DNA of 64,000 nt from Leptolyngbya boryana PCC 6306 (GTDB lineage Bacteria; Cyanobacteriota; Cyanobacteriia; Leptolyngbyales; Leptolyngbyaceae): positions 5,660,577-5,724,576 of the forward strand of contig NZ_KB731324.1 in assembly GCF_000353285.1 (NCBI RefSeq). Reading direction: 5' to 3'. This document shows positions 53,182 through 63,070 of this stretch, in pieces. The notes beneath the pieces were generated by a model, which saw nothing but the letters and a program-made list of their open reading frames with translations, was not told the origin of the DNA and searched no databases. A program made the translations under genes and the position numbers. Position 1 is the stretch's first letter. Each line of letters begins with the position of its first letter.

Positions 53182-54414
53182 CTATCTTAATTCCGATGCC
53201 GCTTGCGCGATCGCTCCTAACTGCAATCCTGGCGGATAAACTCCCTCTTCTTTAATCTGCTTAATTGCCGCATCAGAAATTCTCAAATTCATCTTCAGTG
53301 CGATCGCTTTGACAATATCTCCGCGATCAATGATCCCAGAAACTGCCTCAGCCGGAGACAAGACCGTAATTCGCGGCAAACTTTGATTTTCCAAAAGCTG
53401 AATCACTTCCACAATCGGAGTGGATTCTTGCACGGTCGGTACTTCATTCAACGGATGCACAATGTCTAAAAGTGTCTTGCTCTCCCACTCGCTGCGCTCA
53501 ATCCGTTGCAAATCTTCCGTATTAATCACGCCGCGATAGCGCCCATTCGAGGCAGCATAATACACAGCCGCACGCGATTCCGTAATTAAATAATCGTCTG
53601 CAAATTTCCGCACCGACATCGATGCATCGACAACCCGAAAATCTCGGGTCATTGCATCTTCGGCTTTCACCTTCAGCATCGCTTCTTGCAATTCAGTAAT
53701 GCGATCGTATGCACTCGCATTCTGCACCACAAACCATCCAATCAACGCTGCCCATAATCCACCCGCAGTGGGTAATCCTAGATTGCGAGTGACACCCAGA
53801 ACATCGGCTAAGCCCCAAGCGATCGCAAACAGCCCCAGGAATCGCCCAACTTTCGCTGCCGTCCGAATTCCTTTAATCTGACTTCCAGTCAATTTCCAGA
53901 CGATCGCTTTGAGCACCTGCCCCCCATCTAAAGGCAAGCCCGGAATCATGTTAAATAAGGTCAAGACAAGATTAATCGCTGCCAAATCTCGAAACAGAAT
54001 GCTCAAAGGCATTTCATTATTCGGCAAAACCAGCGTCAGCAGCGTCAGAATCACAAACAGCATAAAGCTGACGGCTGGCCCTGCGATCGCGACTTGAAAC
54101 GCTTTTCCAGGAGTTTTCGGTTCTTGTGCGATCGCGGCAATCCCTCCAAAGAAGAACAGCGTAATCGACTGCACTTGAATCCCTTGGACTTTCGCGACGA
54201 GGCTATGACCCAATTCATGCAGCAGCACCGAGGCAAACAGCAACATTGCCATCGCGAAGCCTGTGCCCCACGCCACAGGTGTACCCCAATCCGGATAGCG
54301 ATATTGCCACCGCAGCGCATTACTCAGGGTGACGATCACGAGGATAAAAAACCAAGACGGGTCAATCAGCAAAGGAATGCCAAACAATGACCCAATTCGC
54401 CAACCAGATTGCAT
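53182..54414 (-). CDS. Site-2 protease family (M50) with CBS domains
   Basis: A 410-residue intramembrane metalloprotease. The zinc-binding HExxH is in 'FASVLLHELGHSLVAKVQGI', the second motif in 'IPGLPLDGGQVLKAIVWKL', with about six membrane helices through residue 230. A C-terminal CBS pair (about 245-375) contains 'AEDAMTRDFRVVDASMSVRK' and 'PRITVLSPAEAVSGIIDRGD'. It resembles the cyanobacterial S2P homologues that cut membrane-bound regulators; the CBS pair suggests nucleotide control. Substrate unknown. Confidence 0.88.
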   Translation of the reverse strand: MQSGWRIGSLFGIPLLIDPSWFFILVIVTLSNALRWQYRYPDWGTPVAWGTGFAMAMLLFASVLLHELGHSLVAKVQGIQVQSITLFFFGGIAAIAQEPKTPGKAFQVAIAGPAVSFMLFVILTLLTLVLPNNEMPLSILFRDLAAINLVLTLFNMIPGLPLDGGQVLKAIVWKLTGSQIKGIRTAAKVGRFLGLFAIAWGLADVLGVTRNLGLPTAGGLWAALIGWFVVQNASAYDRITELQEAMLKVKAEDAMTRDFRVVDASMSVRKFADDYLITESRAAVYYAASNGRYRGVINTEDLQRIERSEWESKTLLDIVHPLNEVPTVQESTPIVEVIQLLENQSLPRITVLSPAEAVSGIIDRGDIVKAIALKMNLRISDAAIKQIKEEGVYPPGLQLGAIAQAASELR

Positions 54415-54467
54415 GAATCAATTCCTAAAGCAGCTATTTCTAGCATAAGAGATGGAACGAAGAAACG

Positions 54468-54983
54468 CTAACGTAGCCAAATTCCGACCTGCGGTGCCAC
54501 AAATGTATCAATCAGCCAGCCAATCCATAATCCCTCCCAACCGACGATCGCTAAAACCCATCGAATCGATTTTCCAAATCCCGCACTTTCCATCCGATAT
54601 CGCGCACCCCCAACCGCCCACAGCCAAATGCCGAGGAATAAAAATGCAAGAGCACTGATTTGTGCATTTGCATCTTGACGTACAGCCCAGACGATCGCAC
54701 CGATCGCTGCCCCGCCTAACGCAATTGCACCCGCCTGCCCTAATTGCAAAGACCGAATCATTGCCACAATCAACACTGCGCCAGCAGCGACCAGCCATAA
54801 TCCGATTTGAACGTCTGAGATCGCCAAAACCCAACCCACGATCGCATGAATGATCAACAGCAAGAACAATCCAGACATCGGGACTCGATCGAGATTTTGT
54901 CTAGGAATACAAAAAATAGCAATTGCCGTCAGGATTCCGCCGACTACGGCGATCGCTGCATCTAATTCTGTCGGTACGCTCAT
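54468..54983 (-). CDS. Hypothetical multi-pass membrane protein
   Basis: A 171-residue, Ala/Ile/Trp-rich protein with about six membrane helices and very short loops ('GLFLLLIIHAIVGWVLAISD', 'GAIALGGAAIGAIVWAVR', 'ISALAFLFLGIWLWAVGG'). No family recognised. It starts 148 bases before rpsB on the other strand. Confidence 0.55.
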   Translation of the reverse strand: MSVPTELDAAIAVVGGILTAIAIFCIPRQNLDRVPMSGLFLLLIIHAIVGWVLAISDVQIGLWLVAAGAVLIVAMIRSLQLGQAGAIALGGAAIGAIVWAVRQDANAQISALAFLFLGIWLWAVGGARYRMESAGFGKSIRWVLAIVGWEGLWIGWLIDTFVAPQVGIWLR

Positions 54984-55130
54984 TTCTCAGAAGCCTCAAC
55001 TCTATATCAGCGTAGCAAGGGCAAGGTCTTGTGTTACCCTAGATAAGCTGTTTAAACTCACACATTCAGGATTTCGGGTGGCGAAAGCTACTCCTGAATG
55101 GACGATGAACCCGAATTAGGAGATCAATTC

Positions 55131-55910
55131 ATGCCAGTTGTTTCATTGGCTCAATTACTTGAGTCGGGCGTTCACTTTGGGCATCAGACCCGCAGATGGA
55201 ACCCCAAAATGAGTCCCTACATTTACACCGCTCGTAATGGTGTACATATCATCGACTTGGTGCAAACCGCTCAGTTGATGGATAACGCGTACAACTATGT
55301 GCGGACTGCTTCTGAACAGGGTAAAAAATTCTTGTTCATCGGCACCAAACGTCAAGCTGCTGGCATTATTGCTCAAGAAGCTTCGCGTTGTGGCGCTTAC
55401 TATGTGAACCAACGTTGGTTGGGTGGAATGCTCACCAACTGGTCAACCATCAAAACTCGTGTCGAGCGCTTAAAAGAACTCGAACGTCGCGAAGAAACAG
55501 GCGGATTGGATCTATTGCCGAAGAAAGAAGCTTCTGTGCTGCGTCGTGAACTCGAACGGCTTCAGAAATACCTCGGCGGTATCAAACTGATGCGCAAACT
55601 GCCAGATGTGATCATCATGGTGGATCAGCGTCGGGAATACAACGCGATTCAAGAATGCGTCAAGTTGAATATTCCGATCGTAGCGCTGCTTGATACCAAC
55701 TGCGATCCTGACACCGTTGACGTGCCCATTCCTGCTAACGATGACGCAATTCGATCGATCAAGTTGATCGTAGGACGTTTGGCTGATGCCATTTACGAAG
55801 GTCGTCATGGTCAACTCGAAGCCGAAGAAGAGTACGACTACGAAGGCGCAGAAGAAGAGTACGACTACGATGAAACGGAAGCTTCTGAAGAGGAAGCTGC
55901 CGCAGAATAG
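55131..55910 (+). CDS. rpsB: 30S ribosomal protein S2
   Basis: A 259-residue S2: '[20 protein letters not shown]', '[20 protein letters not shown]', '[20 protein letters not shown]', '[20 protein letters not shown]', '[20 protein letters not shown]'. The start is the ATG at 55131; an upstream in-frame ATG at 55098 adds a leader not found in S2. The C-terminal 30 residues are acidic with a duplicated E-E-E-Y-D-Y segment. It is followed by tsf, the usual order. Confidence 0.96.
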   Translation: MPVVSLAQLLESGVHFGHQTRRWNPKMSPYIYTARNGVHIIDLVQTAQLMDNAYNYVRTASEQGKKFLFIGTKRQAAGIIAQEASRCGAYYVNQRWLGGMLTNWSTIKTRVERLKELERREETGGLDLLPKKEASVLRRELERLQKYLGGIKLMRKLPDVIIMVDQRREYNAIQECVKLNIPIVALLDTNCDPDTVDVPIPANDDAIRSIKLIVGRLADAIYEGRHGQLEAEEEYDYEGAEEEYDYDETEASEEEAAAE

Positions 55911-55913
55911 TAG

Positions 55914-55966
55914 GGGAATCGGGGAATGGGGGAAGGATTTTCTCCCTACTCCCCACTCCCCCAATT
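55914..55966. repeat. GGGGAAT/CTCCCC foldback between rpsB and tsf
   Basis: GGGGAATCGGGGAATGGGGG (55914-55933) is followed after about 15 bases by CTCCCTACTCCCCACTCCCC (55942-55961), its near complement. The rpsB-tsf transcript would fold here. It belongs to the same kind of element as 24097-24164. Confidence 0.6.
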
Positions 55967-56006
55967 CGTCGGACAATATCAGAGAAGAAATTGGGAACTC
56001 AGGCAA

Positions 56007-56669
56007 ATGGCAGACATTTCAGCAAAAGCGGTGAAAGAACTGCGCGAAAAGACTGGCGCAGGGATGATGGATTGTAAAAAAGCGCTGACCGAAAATGGCG
56101 GCGATATGGAAAAGTCGATCGAATGGCTGCGGAAGAAAGGGATTGCTTCGGCAGATAAGAAGGCTGGCAAAACTGCGGCTGAAGGCTTGGTCGGAAGCTA
56201 TATCCATATCGGCGGTCGGATCGGGGTGTTGGTAGAAGTGAACTGCCAAACCGACTTCGTTGCAAGAAACGAAGCATTCCAAGACTTAGTTCGCAGCATT
56301 GCGATGCAGATCGCTGCAAGTACGAACGTTGAGTATGTTCGTGTCGAGGACATTCCAGCGGATATCGTGGCGCGTGAAAAGTCGATCGAAATGGGCAAAG
56401 ACGACCTCGCGGGTAAGCCTGACAATATTAAAGAGAAGATCGTTCAAGGTCGGATTGATAAGCGCTTGAATGAAATGTGCTTATTGCCGACTCCTTACAT
56501 CAAAGATCCGAACATCACCGTTGAGGAATTGGTGAAGCAGAACGTTGCTCAGTTGGGTGAGAACATCCAGATTCGTCGCTTTGTGCGCTTTGTCCTCGGC
56601 GAAGGCATTGAGAAGGAAGAGTCTGACTTTGCAGCAGAAGTCGCTGCACAGATCTCCGGCGGTAAGTAA
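56007..56669 (+). CDS. tsf: Elongation factor Ts
   Basis: A 220-residue EF-Ts, the short cyanobacterial/plastid type, which exchanges GDP for GTP on EF-Tu. Signatures: '[20 protein letters not shown]', '[20 protein letters not shown]', '[20 protein letters not shown]', '[16 protein letters not shown]'. The start is the ATG at 56007; earlier frames are not coding. Co-transcribed with rpsB and followed by a strong terminator. Confidence 0.96.
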   Translation: MADISAKAVKELREKTGAGMMDCKKALTENGGDMEKSIEWLRKKGIASADKKAGKTAAEGLVGSYIHIGGRIGVLVEVNCQTDFVARNEAFQDLVRSIAMQIAASTNVEYVRVEDIPADIVAREKSIEMGKDDLAGKPDNIKEKIVQGRIDKRLNEMCLLPTPYIKDPNITVEELVKQNVAQLGENIQIRRFVRFVLGEGIEKEESDFAAEVAAQISGGK

Positions 56670-56682
56670 ATTCTGACGTTGA

Positions 56683-56723
56683 AAAAAGACCTCCGAGGTT
56701 GTAAAAATCTCGGAGGTTTTGCT
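56683..56723. terminator. Bidirectional terminator between tsf and the PsiE-like gene
   Basis: ACCTCCGAG (56689-56697) and CTCGGAGGT (56709-56717) form a perfect 9-bp stem. TTTTGCTTT follows on the plus strand, and TCTTTTTT on the minus strand, so it can end both convergent genes. Confidence 0.9.
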
Positions 56724-56764
56724 TTGGGTTTACTTTGGGCGACAAAGATGAAATGCGGAAATAT

Positions 56765-57274
56765 TTAGTGGGATTCTTTCCGTTTGCGCATCGAAAACTG
56801 TTTTTCAGGATCAATTCCTTCAAAGGTGGGAGGTAGCCAAACCCGAACGACTAATAACAGCGCCATGACGACTAGAAACGCGCAGCCTGCTAGGATTTGC
56901 GTCCACTGAACCTCTAATACACCTCGAACAATAAATTCTCTGAGAACTGAAACGATCGCAACTTCAACCGCAACGCCGATCGAAACGCGCTGCTCCTGCA
57001 AGTAAATGATCAACAATCGGAACAACTCAACCAAAATCAGCAAAAACAAGATGTCTGCGGTGACACCATGAAAATTTAAAGGCGGCAAGAGCGAGAAGAA
57101 CATTGCCCGCAATTGGATCACCATCACACAGAACAATCCAATACAGAGCGAAACAACAATCAAATCTTGAACCGTTTCTAACGTTTTAACCAAGTAAGCG
57201 CGGCTTGAATTGATTGACCACCGTTCTTCGGTCTCAGTCAACGATGAGTACGATGGCTTGATCGAATCCTGCAT
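56765..57274 (-). CDS. PsiE-like phosphate-starvation-inducible membrane protein
   Basis: A 169-residue protein with four membrane helices: 'LIVVSLCIGLFCVMVIQLRA', 'ADILFLLILVELFRLLIIYL', 'VAVEVAIVSVLREFIVRGVL', 'ILAGCAFLVVMALLLVVRVW'. The motif E-x-x-x-x-x-L-R-E-F in helix three is typical of the PsiE family, whose molecular role is unknown. No Pho box was recognised upstream. The conserved charged residues inside the membrane are kept. Confidence 0.75.
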   Translation of the reverse strand: MQDSIKPSYSSLTETEERWSINSSRAYLVKTLETVQDLIVVSLCIGLFCVMVIQLRAMFFSLLPPLNFHGVTADILFLLILVELFRLLIIYLQEQRVSIGVAVEVAIVSVLREFIVRGVLEVQWTQILAGCAFLVVMALLLVVRVWLPPTFEGIDPEKQFSMRKRKESH

Positions 57275-57446
57275 AGCGGTGGCTCCTTAAGAATGAGTCA
57301 TGAACTTGATTAAACTTGAGATAAGCTTATATTTCAAGCTAACTTGCATTGGTTTAATTTATAGAATCAATCAAATGCGCGATCGCGGATCCGTTTGGAA
57401 GAAACCTGCTAAAGTAAATCTGCATTTAGAAGCGGCGATTTAAGAT

Positions 57447-58577
57447 ATGACTAGAGCGGGTGTTGGAATTCGCACAGCCCAAACACGATCGGAACGCATG
57501 ACTGGACAAATTCATGTGTACGATGGCGCAGGAAAAGGCAAGTCTCAAGCAGCCTTGGGTGTGGTTTTGCGATCGATTGGACTCGGAATTCAAAATCTCT
57601 CACCGACGCGAGTCTTATTGCTGCGATTTCTCAAGGGGCCGGGACGGACTTATGACGAAGATGCCTCGATCGCAGCGCTGCAACGTGCTTTTCCGCATTT
57701 GATTGACCAAGTTCGGACGGGGCGGGGCGAATTTTTCGGGGCGGATGAGATTACGAAGTTCGATCGCCAAGAAGCTCAGCGAGGATGGGATGTGGCGAAA
57801 GGTGCGATCGCATCTGGGCTTTATTCTGTCGTGGTGATGGACGAACTCAATCCGGTTCTCGATCTGGGGCTTTTACCCGTGGATGAAGTGGTGAGAACGC
57901 TGACGTTAAAACCGGATCACATGGAAGTGATTGTCACGGGACGTGCGGCTCCACAAGCATTAGTTGATATTGCGAACTTACATTCTGAAATGAAGCCGCA
58001 TTATCACTCTGCAAAAGAAGAGGGAATTGCAGGCATTGAGATTTACACCGGGGCAGGGAAAGGGAAATCGACGAGCGCATTAGGTAAGGCTTTGCAAGCG
58101 ATCGGAAAAGGGATCAGTCAGGATAAATCCCATCGGGTTTTGATCATGCAATGGCTGAAGGGTGGCACTGGCTACACCGAAGATGCAGCGATTAACGCAT
58201 TGCGTCAGAGCTATCCGAACTTGGTCGATCATCAGCGATCGGGAAGAGATGCGATCGTTTGGCGGGGTCAGCAGCAAGAGCTAGATTATGTTGAAGCGGA
58301 GCGGGCTTGGGAAATTGCGAGAGCTGCAATTGCTTCGGGCTTGTACAAAACGATTATTTTGGATGAATTGAATCCGACGGTCGATTTAGAGCTTTTGCCG
58401 GAAGAACCGATCGTGCAGGCATTGCTGCGGAAACCTCGCGATACGGAAATCGTGATCACCGGACGGTGTAAGAATCCACCTGCTTATTTCGATTTAGCAA
58501 CGGTTCACTCTGAGATGGTCTGTCACAAGCATTATGCAGAGAAAGGCGTTGACTTGAAGCGTGGCGTTGATTTTTAG
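57447..58577 (+). CDS. Tandem-domain CobA/CobO-type cob(I)yrinic acid a,c-diamide adenosyltransferase
   Basis: A 376-residue protein made of two fused CobA-like P-loop domains. Domain 1 (about 20-185) has 'VYDGAGKGKSQAALGVVLRS' and 'VVMDELNPVLDLGLLPVDEV'; domain 2 (about 195-375) has 'IYTGAGKGKSTSALGKALQA' and 'IILDELNPTVDLELLPEEPI'. Both keep the inverted P-loop GxGKGK(S/T) and the DELNP motif, so both could bind ATP. CobA enzymes add adenosyl to corrinoids, usually as homodimers of single domains. An internal ATG at 57498 is a possible shorter start. Confidence 0.8.
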   Translation: MTRAGVGIRTAQTRSERMTGQIHVYDGAGKGKSQAALGVVLRSIGLGIQNLSPTRVLLLRFLKGPGRTYDEDASIAALQRAFPHLIDQVRTGRGEFFGADEITKFDRQEAQRGWDVAKGAIASGLYSVVVMDELNPVLDLGLLPVDEVVRTLTLKPDHMEVIVTGRAAPQALVDIANLHSEMKPHYHSAKEEGIAGIEIYTGAGKGKSTSALGKALQAIGKGISQDKSHRVLIMQWLKGGTGYTEDAAINALRQSYPNLVDHQRSGRDAIVWRGQQQELDYVEAERAWEIARAAIASGLYKTIILDELNPTVDLELLPEEPIVQALLRKPRDTEIVITGRCKNPPAYFDLATVHSEMVCHKHYAEKGVDLKRGVDF

Positions 58578-58583
58578 CCGCGG

Positions 58584-58630
58584 TTGAGGAGATGCGATCG
58601 TGTTTTATAGATTCACGATTGCTTCCTCAA
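58584..58630. terminator. Imperfect hairpin after the adenosyltransferase gene
   Basis: TTGAGGA...GATCGTG (58584-58602) pairs with CACGATTGCTTCCTCAA (58614-58630). There is no clear T-run in either direction, so terminator activity is uncertain. It lies between convergent genes. Confidence 0.4.
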
Positions 58631-58676
58631 TTGAGATTCAGTGATCGAATCGACATTATTCTCAAAGCTGAAGCGT

Positions 58677-58970
58677 TCAGAATAAAGCTTCTAGATCTCG
58701 TCGCCCGCTGATGACTCTTAGAATTTCGAGCTGATCTTCTATTTCGTTGACTCGATAAAGGATCACAAAACCCCGTAATGCTAGTCCACGGAGGTCAGGG
58801 CGAATATGTCCATAACTGCGACCCATTTTTGGGAAGCTGGCTAGCTGCTGACATTTTGCGTTGAATGCTCTGAGAAACTGCTCACCTGCTTCTAGATTGG
58901 TTTGTAAGAAATAGTCAGAGATATCATCAAGATCCTGAATGGCTTCGTCAGAAATAATGTATCGACTCAT
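58677..58970 (-). CDS. parE: RelE/ParE family toxin
   Basis: A 97-residue toxin: 'SRYIISDEAIQDLDDISDYF', 'RAFNAKCQQLASFPKMGRSY', 'DLRGLALRGFVILYRVNEIE', 'ILRVISGRRDLEALF'. The C-terminal H/R-G-R-R-D end is the ParE type, which poisons gyrase rather than cutting mRNA. ATG overlaps the antitoxin stop (58967-58970). Intact and probably functional. Confidence 0.88.
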   Translation of the reverse strand: MSRYIISDEAIQDLDDISDYFLQTNLEAGEQFLRAFNAKCQQLASFPKMGRSYGHIRPDLRGLALRGFVILYRVNEIEDQLEILRVISGRRDLEALF

Positions 58971-59245
58971 TGTTGGTTCTGTCGCGCCTGCTGGAATTTC
59001 TCAAGGAGTCGGTTCACGACGGTTTCTCCATCTGTACCGCCGTTTTGCTCTAATGATTGAATGGCGGCATCTACTTTCTGACGGGCGGAGTCAATCCAAG
59101 CAGGGTCTTCTATAAGGCTATGTTCTTCCCAGTCATCTAGGAGTTGAAAGGCTTGAGCAAGCAGATCATCAAGCGTTTTGTAACGTCCGCTTTGAAGCTT
59201 TTGCTGAATGATTTGGGCTTGTTCTGGCGTAAGGGTGATATTCAT
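58967..59245 (-). CDS. parD: ParD-like antitoxin
   Basis: A 92-residue antitoxin from the ATG at 59245: 'MNITLTPEQAQIIQQKLQSG', 'RYKTLDDLLAQAFQLLDDW', a ribbon-helix-helix DNA-binding start, then an acidic, flexible tail ('IEDPAWIDSARQKVDAAIQS') that wraps the toxin. The reading frame continues upstream to 59338 but that part is not antitoxin-like. Stop overlaps parE by ATGA. Confidence 0.85.
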   Translation of the reverse strand: MNITLTPEQAQIIQQKLQSGRYKTLDDLLAQAFQLLDDWEEHSLIEDPAWIDSARQKVDAAIQSLEQNGGTDGETVVNRLLEKFQQARQNQQ

Positions 59246-59312
59246 TGCGCGATCGATGTTTGCTTTTAGTTTAACATCGCCAATTTTTTGAGATCGCGAT
59301 CGATGGCTGAGA

Positions 59313-59708
59313 CTATGAAGGGCACGCCAGACAGGCAAGCGGATGGATTCCTAAATTTCGCATGACTTGAGTGAGCGATTGATTTCTTACAGTTGCTAAT
59401 TCTGCGAGTGCTGCCATGCGTTCAGCGTTCAAAAGCTCGGCTTGCTCTGTGATCTCGATGAGTTCAGCAAGTTCTGATTCGGTGATCGTCAGGTCTTGCC
59501 GTTTGGCAACAAGCTGATCAAATCGAGTTTGTTGATCGCTGGAAAGGCTATGGTTGATTTTTGAAAGTAACTCGGATTCTGAAGAAGATAGATGAGGGGC
59601 TTGCCGTTGGGCACGAAGCTTCAAGACCTGGACAACAAATGCCTCTAGTTCTTGTGCGGGCAGTTGCGCGATCGCGTCTAAAAGTTGCTCAGTAGAAGCT
59701 TGCATCAT
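59313..59708 (-). CDS. Helical protein related to the HNH-coupled protein, probably truncated at its C-terminus
   Basis: A 131-residue helical protein from the ATG at 59708: 'ASTEQLLDAIAQLPAQELEA', 'FVVQVLKLRAQRQAP', 'SSDQQTRFDQLVAKRQDLTI', 'TESELAELIEITEQAELLNA'. The second half has the same pattern as the protein at 28808-29152, which is coupled to an HNH nuclease. Here no HNH gene follows: the end 'LGIHPLACLACPS' breaks off from the expected pattern and ParDE comes next. Probably the surviving partner of a lost nuclease. Confidence 0.55.
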   Translation of the reverse strand: MMQASTEQLLDAIAQLPAQELEAFVVQVLKLRAQRQAPHLSSSESELLSKINHSLSSDQQTRFDQLVAKRQDLTITESELAELIEITEQAELLNAERMAALAELATVRNQSLTQVMRNLGIHPLACLACPS

Positions 59709-59891
59709 CGTTCCTTCCACAATGGCGATATGTGAATTATGGCGAGAACAACGATCAATATTCTTGTACGATCGCGCTTCTCAATGCTCTGATGATTGGC
59801 GAGTTTGATTATAGGGCAAAGGTAATGTAGCTTCGATTGCCTCAAAAAACAAAAGCAGTGCTTGACCCAGGAGCAAGAAGCAGGAGATTGC

Positions 59892-60289
59892 TGGATTGGG
59901 CTGAGCTTAGCCAACAGCAGCGGTCTGATTCTCACAGCACGAGTGGGCAAACGCACCGATGCAATGATTGAGCAGTGAGTGTTCCACACTGAAGGGAAAA
60001 CAGAGTGCAAACAATTTCATAGCAATGACGGGGCGGATATGAGCGGGTCTTGCCACCTGAAGTTCCGCATCACGTCGGCAAAGACAAAACACAACTAGTA
60101 GAGCGCACGAATGGGATTGTTCGACAACAGACCGGACGCTGGCATCGACGGCAGAATAAGTTTGGCAAGGTTTGGGAACAGACAAAGGTGACAACTCGGT
60201 TAGTCGTGAGCTACTTCAATTGGATTTAGCAGCATCGTCGATTAAAATTGCGCCAAAAAGCAGCCAATACTTTATATCAAATGTATTAG
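59892..60289 (+). pseudogene. Relic IS1-family transposase
   Basis: Translations in broken frames give 'WIGLSLANSSGLILTARVGK' then 'RTDAMIEQ' and stop, and further on 'HHVGKDKTQLVERTNGIVRQ', 'QTGRWHRRQNKFGKVWEQTK' and 'VTTRLVVSYFNWI' followed by a TAG at 60227. This is the C-terminal two thirds of an IS1-type transposase, with internal stops and a frame change. No terminal inverted repeats were recognised. The N-terminal part (59721-59890) is not recognisable. Confidence 0.75.
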
Positions 60290-60308
60290 GGTACGTAATT
60301 TTAGAATG

Positions 60309-60412
60309 TTGTCGAAATTGTGGTCGAAATTGTAATCGTTGTAACCATTAATCTTCTTGTTTAACATTCCGTTAATAGTAAATTTGACAATCACTTAAGC
60401 ATTTCCTATATT
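60309..60412 (+). promoter_or_regulatory. Promoter and direct repeat upstream of the hybrid kinase
   Basis: TTGACA at 60384-60389 and TATATT at 60407-60412 with exactly 17 bases between them make an excellent sigma70-type promoter, starting near 60419 and leaving a leader of about 128 bases. Upstream, TTGTCGAAATTG (60309-60320) and TGGTCGAAATTG (60321-60332) stand as a tandem repeat at about -110 to -87, a possible activator site. Confidence 0.65.
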
Positions 60413-60546
60413 CGTAGGGATCTTGATACATCTTTCTACCTTCATCTGAAACCCATTTTCCGCAGCAAGTTAGCCCGTTACTGTCCATAGAACGAAATAG
60501 TTTACGCTTAGTCGCAATGGTGCTCTAGCAAGATCTGACTCAAGGA

Positions 60547-63054
60547 GTGGAAATGCTTAGAAAGCTTCGGTTGGGGACTCAGTTTACGCTGCTGCTTACG
60601 CTCATTTTTCTAGGTGGAATCATTCTGAGTGGAGTTACATTGTCACAGGCAATGCAACGCAAAGCTGAGGATGAAGTCTCTACCAAAGCTGAACTACTGA
60701 CGCAAACGATGAATGCTGTCAGAACTTATACTAGCGAGAACGTTGCACCCCTGCTGCAAAAACAGTTAGAGATCTCGCCGAAGTTTATCAGCGAAACGGT
60801 ACCTGCTTACTCCGCGCTGACAGTATTTGAGAATTTCCGCAGTCAGCCGGAGCATCGAGATTACATCTACCGAGAAGCAACACTCAATCCCACCAATCCC
60901 AGAGACAAAGCTGATGAGTTTGAAGCCAAGCTCGTAGAGCAGTTCCGCCAGCAGCCGGATATGAAAAAACTGTCTGGCTATCGCACTATGGATGGCGTTA
61001 ACCTATTCTTCACGGCACGTCCCCTATCGGTCAAAAAGGAAAGTTGTTTGCAGTGCCATTCGACGCCGGACAAAGCACCTAAGAGTCAGCTTGCTAGCTT
61101 TGGGGATCAAGGAGGTTTTGGCTGGCAACTCAATGAGATTGTTGCGGCTCAGACGATTTATGTCCCCTCAGATCAGGTGTTTCAGCGAGGGCAACAGTAT
61201 CTAGGGTTGACCATGGGCATTTTTGCCTCGATTTTTGCGGTTGTTGTGCTGGTCATTAATCGACTGCTGAAGCGCAGAGTAATCCATCCCCTTGATCAAC
61301 TCACGACGATCGCTCACAGTCTTACGACAGACACCATGACCGCTGAGCAGGTCAGCGAATTTAACTCTCCTAGGATTGTCAAGGTGGCGCGTCGAGCCGA
61401 TGAACCGGGACAACTAGCACGGGCGTTTCAGCACATGGCACGGGAAGTCGCAACCCGTGAGCAAACCTTGAGCCAGGCGGTGGAGCAACGAACCGCACAA
61501 CTAGCAGAGAGCATGAAAATGGCTCAACAGGCGAAAGCGCAGGCAGAGGAAGCCAATGCTACGAAGAGCAAGTTTCTGGCGAATATGAGCCATGAACTGC
61601 GAACACCATTGAACGCCATCATTGGCTACAGCGAGATTTTGGTGGAAGAAATCACCGATCTCAAGGTGCCAAGTCTGATCCCTGATGTGCAGAAGATTCA
61701 TGGCGCAGGGAAGCATCTTTTGGGATTGATTAACAACATTCTCGATCTCTCAAAAGTAGAAGCGGGTAAAGTCGAGCTTTTCTTGGAAACGTTTGCGATC
61801 GCGCCTCTGATGCAAGAGATCACCGATACCTTACATCCACTACTGACTAAGAATCACAATACGCTGGTGGTGAATTGTCCAGACGACATTGGTTCGATGC
61901 GATCGGATGTCACCAAACTACGGCAGAGTTTATTTAACCTGCTTAGTAATGCGAGCAAGTTTACTGAAAATGGCACAGTGACACTTACGGTAGAACGTAG
62001 AGAACCAGACTGGATCACCTTCTCGGTAAGTGATACAGGCATTGGCATGACCCCAGAACAGCAGGCAAACCTATTTCAGGCATTTACTCAAGCGGACGCA
62101 TCCACTACACGCAAGTATGGGGGCACAGGATTGGGACTTGTGATTACTCAGCAATTCTGCAAACTGCTAGGAGGAGAGATTCAGGTTGAGAGTGAAACGG
62201 GTAGAGGCACCACCTTTACAATGCGATTGCCAGAACAATTACAAAGTCCTGAATCAGACCGACCCACGCTACAGACCTCCTCTACTATGAATGTCAAGCG
62301 TGAGGTCAACGGTACTGGAAGCACGATTCTCGTGATTGATGATGATCCCGCCGTTCACGATCTGATGCAACGCTTTCTCGGTCGAGAAGGCTATCACGTC
62401 ATGGCAGCTCTGGGAGGACAAGAAGGTGTGCGTCTTGCCAAGCAACAAATGCCCGATGTGATTCTGCTGGATATTCGGATGCCACACATGAATGGCTGGG
62501 AAGTTCTGAGCCTGCTCAAGTCTGATCCCGAATTGTCAAGAATTCCTGTGATGATCGTGACGATAGAGGATGATCAAGCCTTGGGATCAGCATTGGGTGC
62601 AGTCGATTATTTGTTGAAACCTGTAGATTACGATCACTTACTCACGCTCTTGCAGCCCTACCGCACGCAGTCCTCTTCTTGTTCGGTTTTAGTGGTGGAA
62701 GACAACACCGAGAATCGGGAGATGATTACCCGTCAAGTCACCAAAGCAGGCTGGCGCGTTTTGGAAGCTGAGAATGGGCGGAAGGCGCTAGAAGTGATGC
62801 AGACCGAGCAACCGGGCGTGATCCTACTTGATTTAATGATGCCGGAAATGGATGGGTTTACGTTTATTCGGGAACTTCGACAGCATCCTCAATGGCGATC
62901 GCTACCCGTAATTGTGCTCACGGCTAAGGACTTGACCCTAGAGGAGCGGCAATGGTTGGGCGAACAGACGCAGCAGATTTATTCAAAAGGCGAGAATAAC
63001 CGACAAGTTCTGCTCGACGAGATTCGCAGTTTACTTCAAGCTAAAAACATCTAA
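60547..63054 (+). CDS. Hybrid sensor histidine kinase with Tll0287-like CxxCH sensor and two receivers
   Basis: An 835-residue membrane kinase. A membrane helix (about 12-35) and a periplasmic Tll0287-like/DUF3365 sensor (about 40-215) hold 'CLQCH' (167-171), a c-type haem attachment motif. A second helix (about 218-240), HAMP and coiled coil lead to HisKA (His349 in '[13 protein letters not shown]'), HATPase ('NLLSNASKF', '[13 protein letters not shown]', '[11 protein letters not shown]'), then two receivers with phosphoacceptor Asp in '[13 protein letters not shown]' and '[13 protein letters not shown]'. Likely a redox or gas sensor feeding a phosphorelay. The next gene, 16 bases on, is a response regulator. 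Confidence 0.88.
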   Translation: MEMLRKLRLGTQFTLLLTLIFLGGIILSGVTLSQAMQRKAEDEVSTKAELLTQTMNAVRTYTSENVAPLLQKQLEISPKFISETVPAYSALTVFENFRSQPEHRDYIYREATLNPTNPRDKADEFEAKLVEQFRQQPDMKKLSGYRTMDGVNLFFTARPLSVKKESCLQCHSTPDKAPKSQLASFGDQGGFGWQLNEIVAAQTIYVPSDQVFQRGQQYLGLTMGIFASIFAVVVLVINRLLKRRVIHPLDQLTTIAHSLTTDTMTAEQVSEFNSPRIVKVARRADEPGQLARAFQHMAREVATREQTLSQAVEQRTAQLAESMKMAQQAKAQAEEANATKSKFLANMSHELRTPLNAIIGYSEILVEEITDLKVPSLIPDVQKIHGAGKHLLGLINNILDLSKVEAGKVELFLETFAIAPLMQEITDTLHPLLTKNHNTLVVNCPDDIGSMRSDVTKLRQSLFNLLSNASKFTENGTVTLTVERREPDWITFSVSDTGIGMTPEQQANLFQAFTQADASTTRKYGGTGLGLVITQQFCKLLGGEIQVESETGRGTTFTMRLPEQLQSPESDRPTLQTSSTMNVKREVNGTGSTILVIDDDPAVHDLMQRFLGREGYHVMAALGGQEGVRLAKQQMPDVILLDIRMPHMNGWEVLSLLKSDPELSRIPVMIVTIEDDQALGSALGAVDYLLKPVDYDHLLTLLQPYRTQSSSCSVLVVEDNTENREMITRQVTKAGWRVLEAENGRKALEVMQTEQPGVILLDLMMPEMDGFTFIRELRQHPQWRSLPVIVLTAKDLTLEERQWLGEQTQQIYSKGENNRQVLLDEIRSLLQAKNI

Positions 63055-63070
63055 ATTCCGGGCATTCGTC

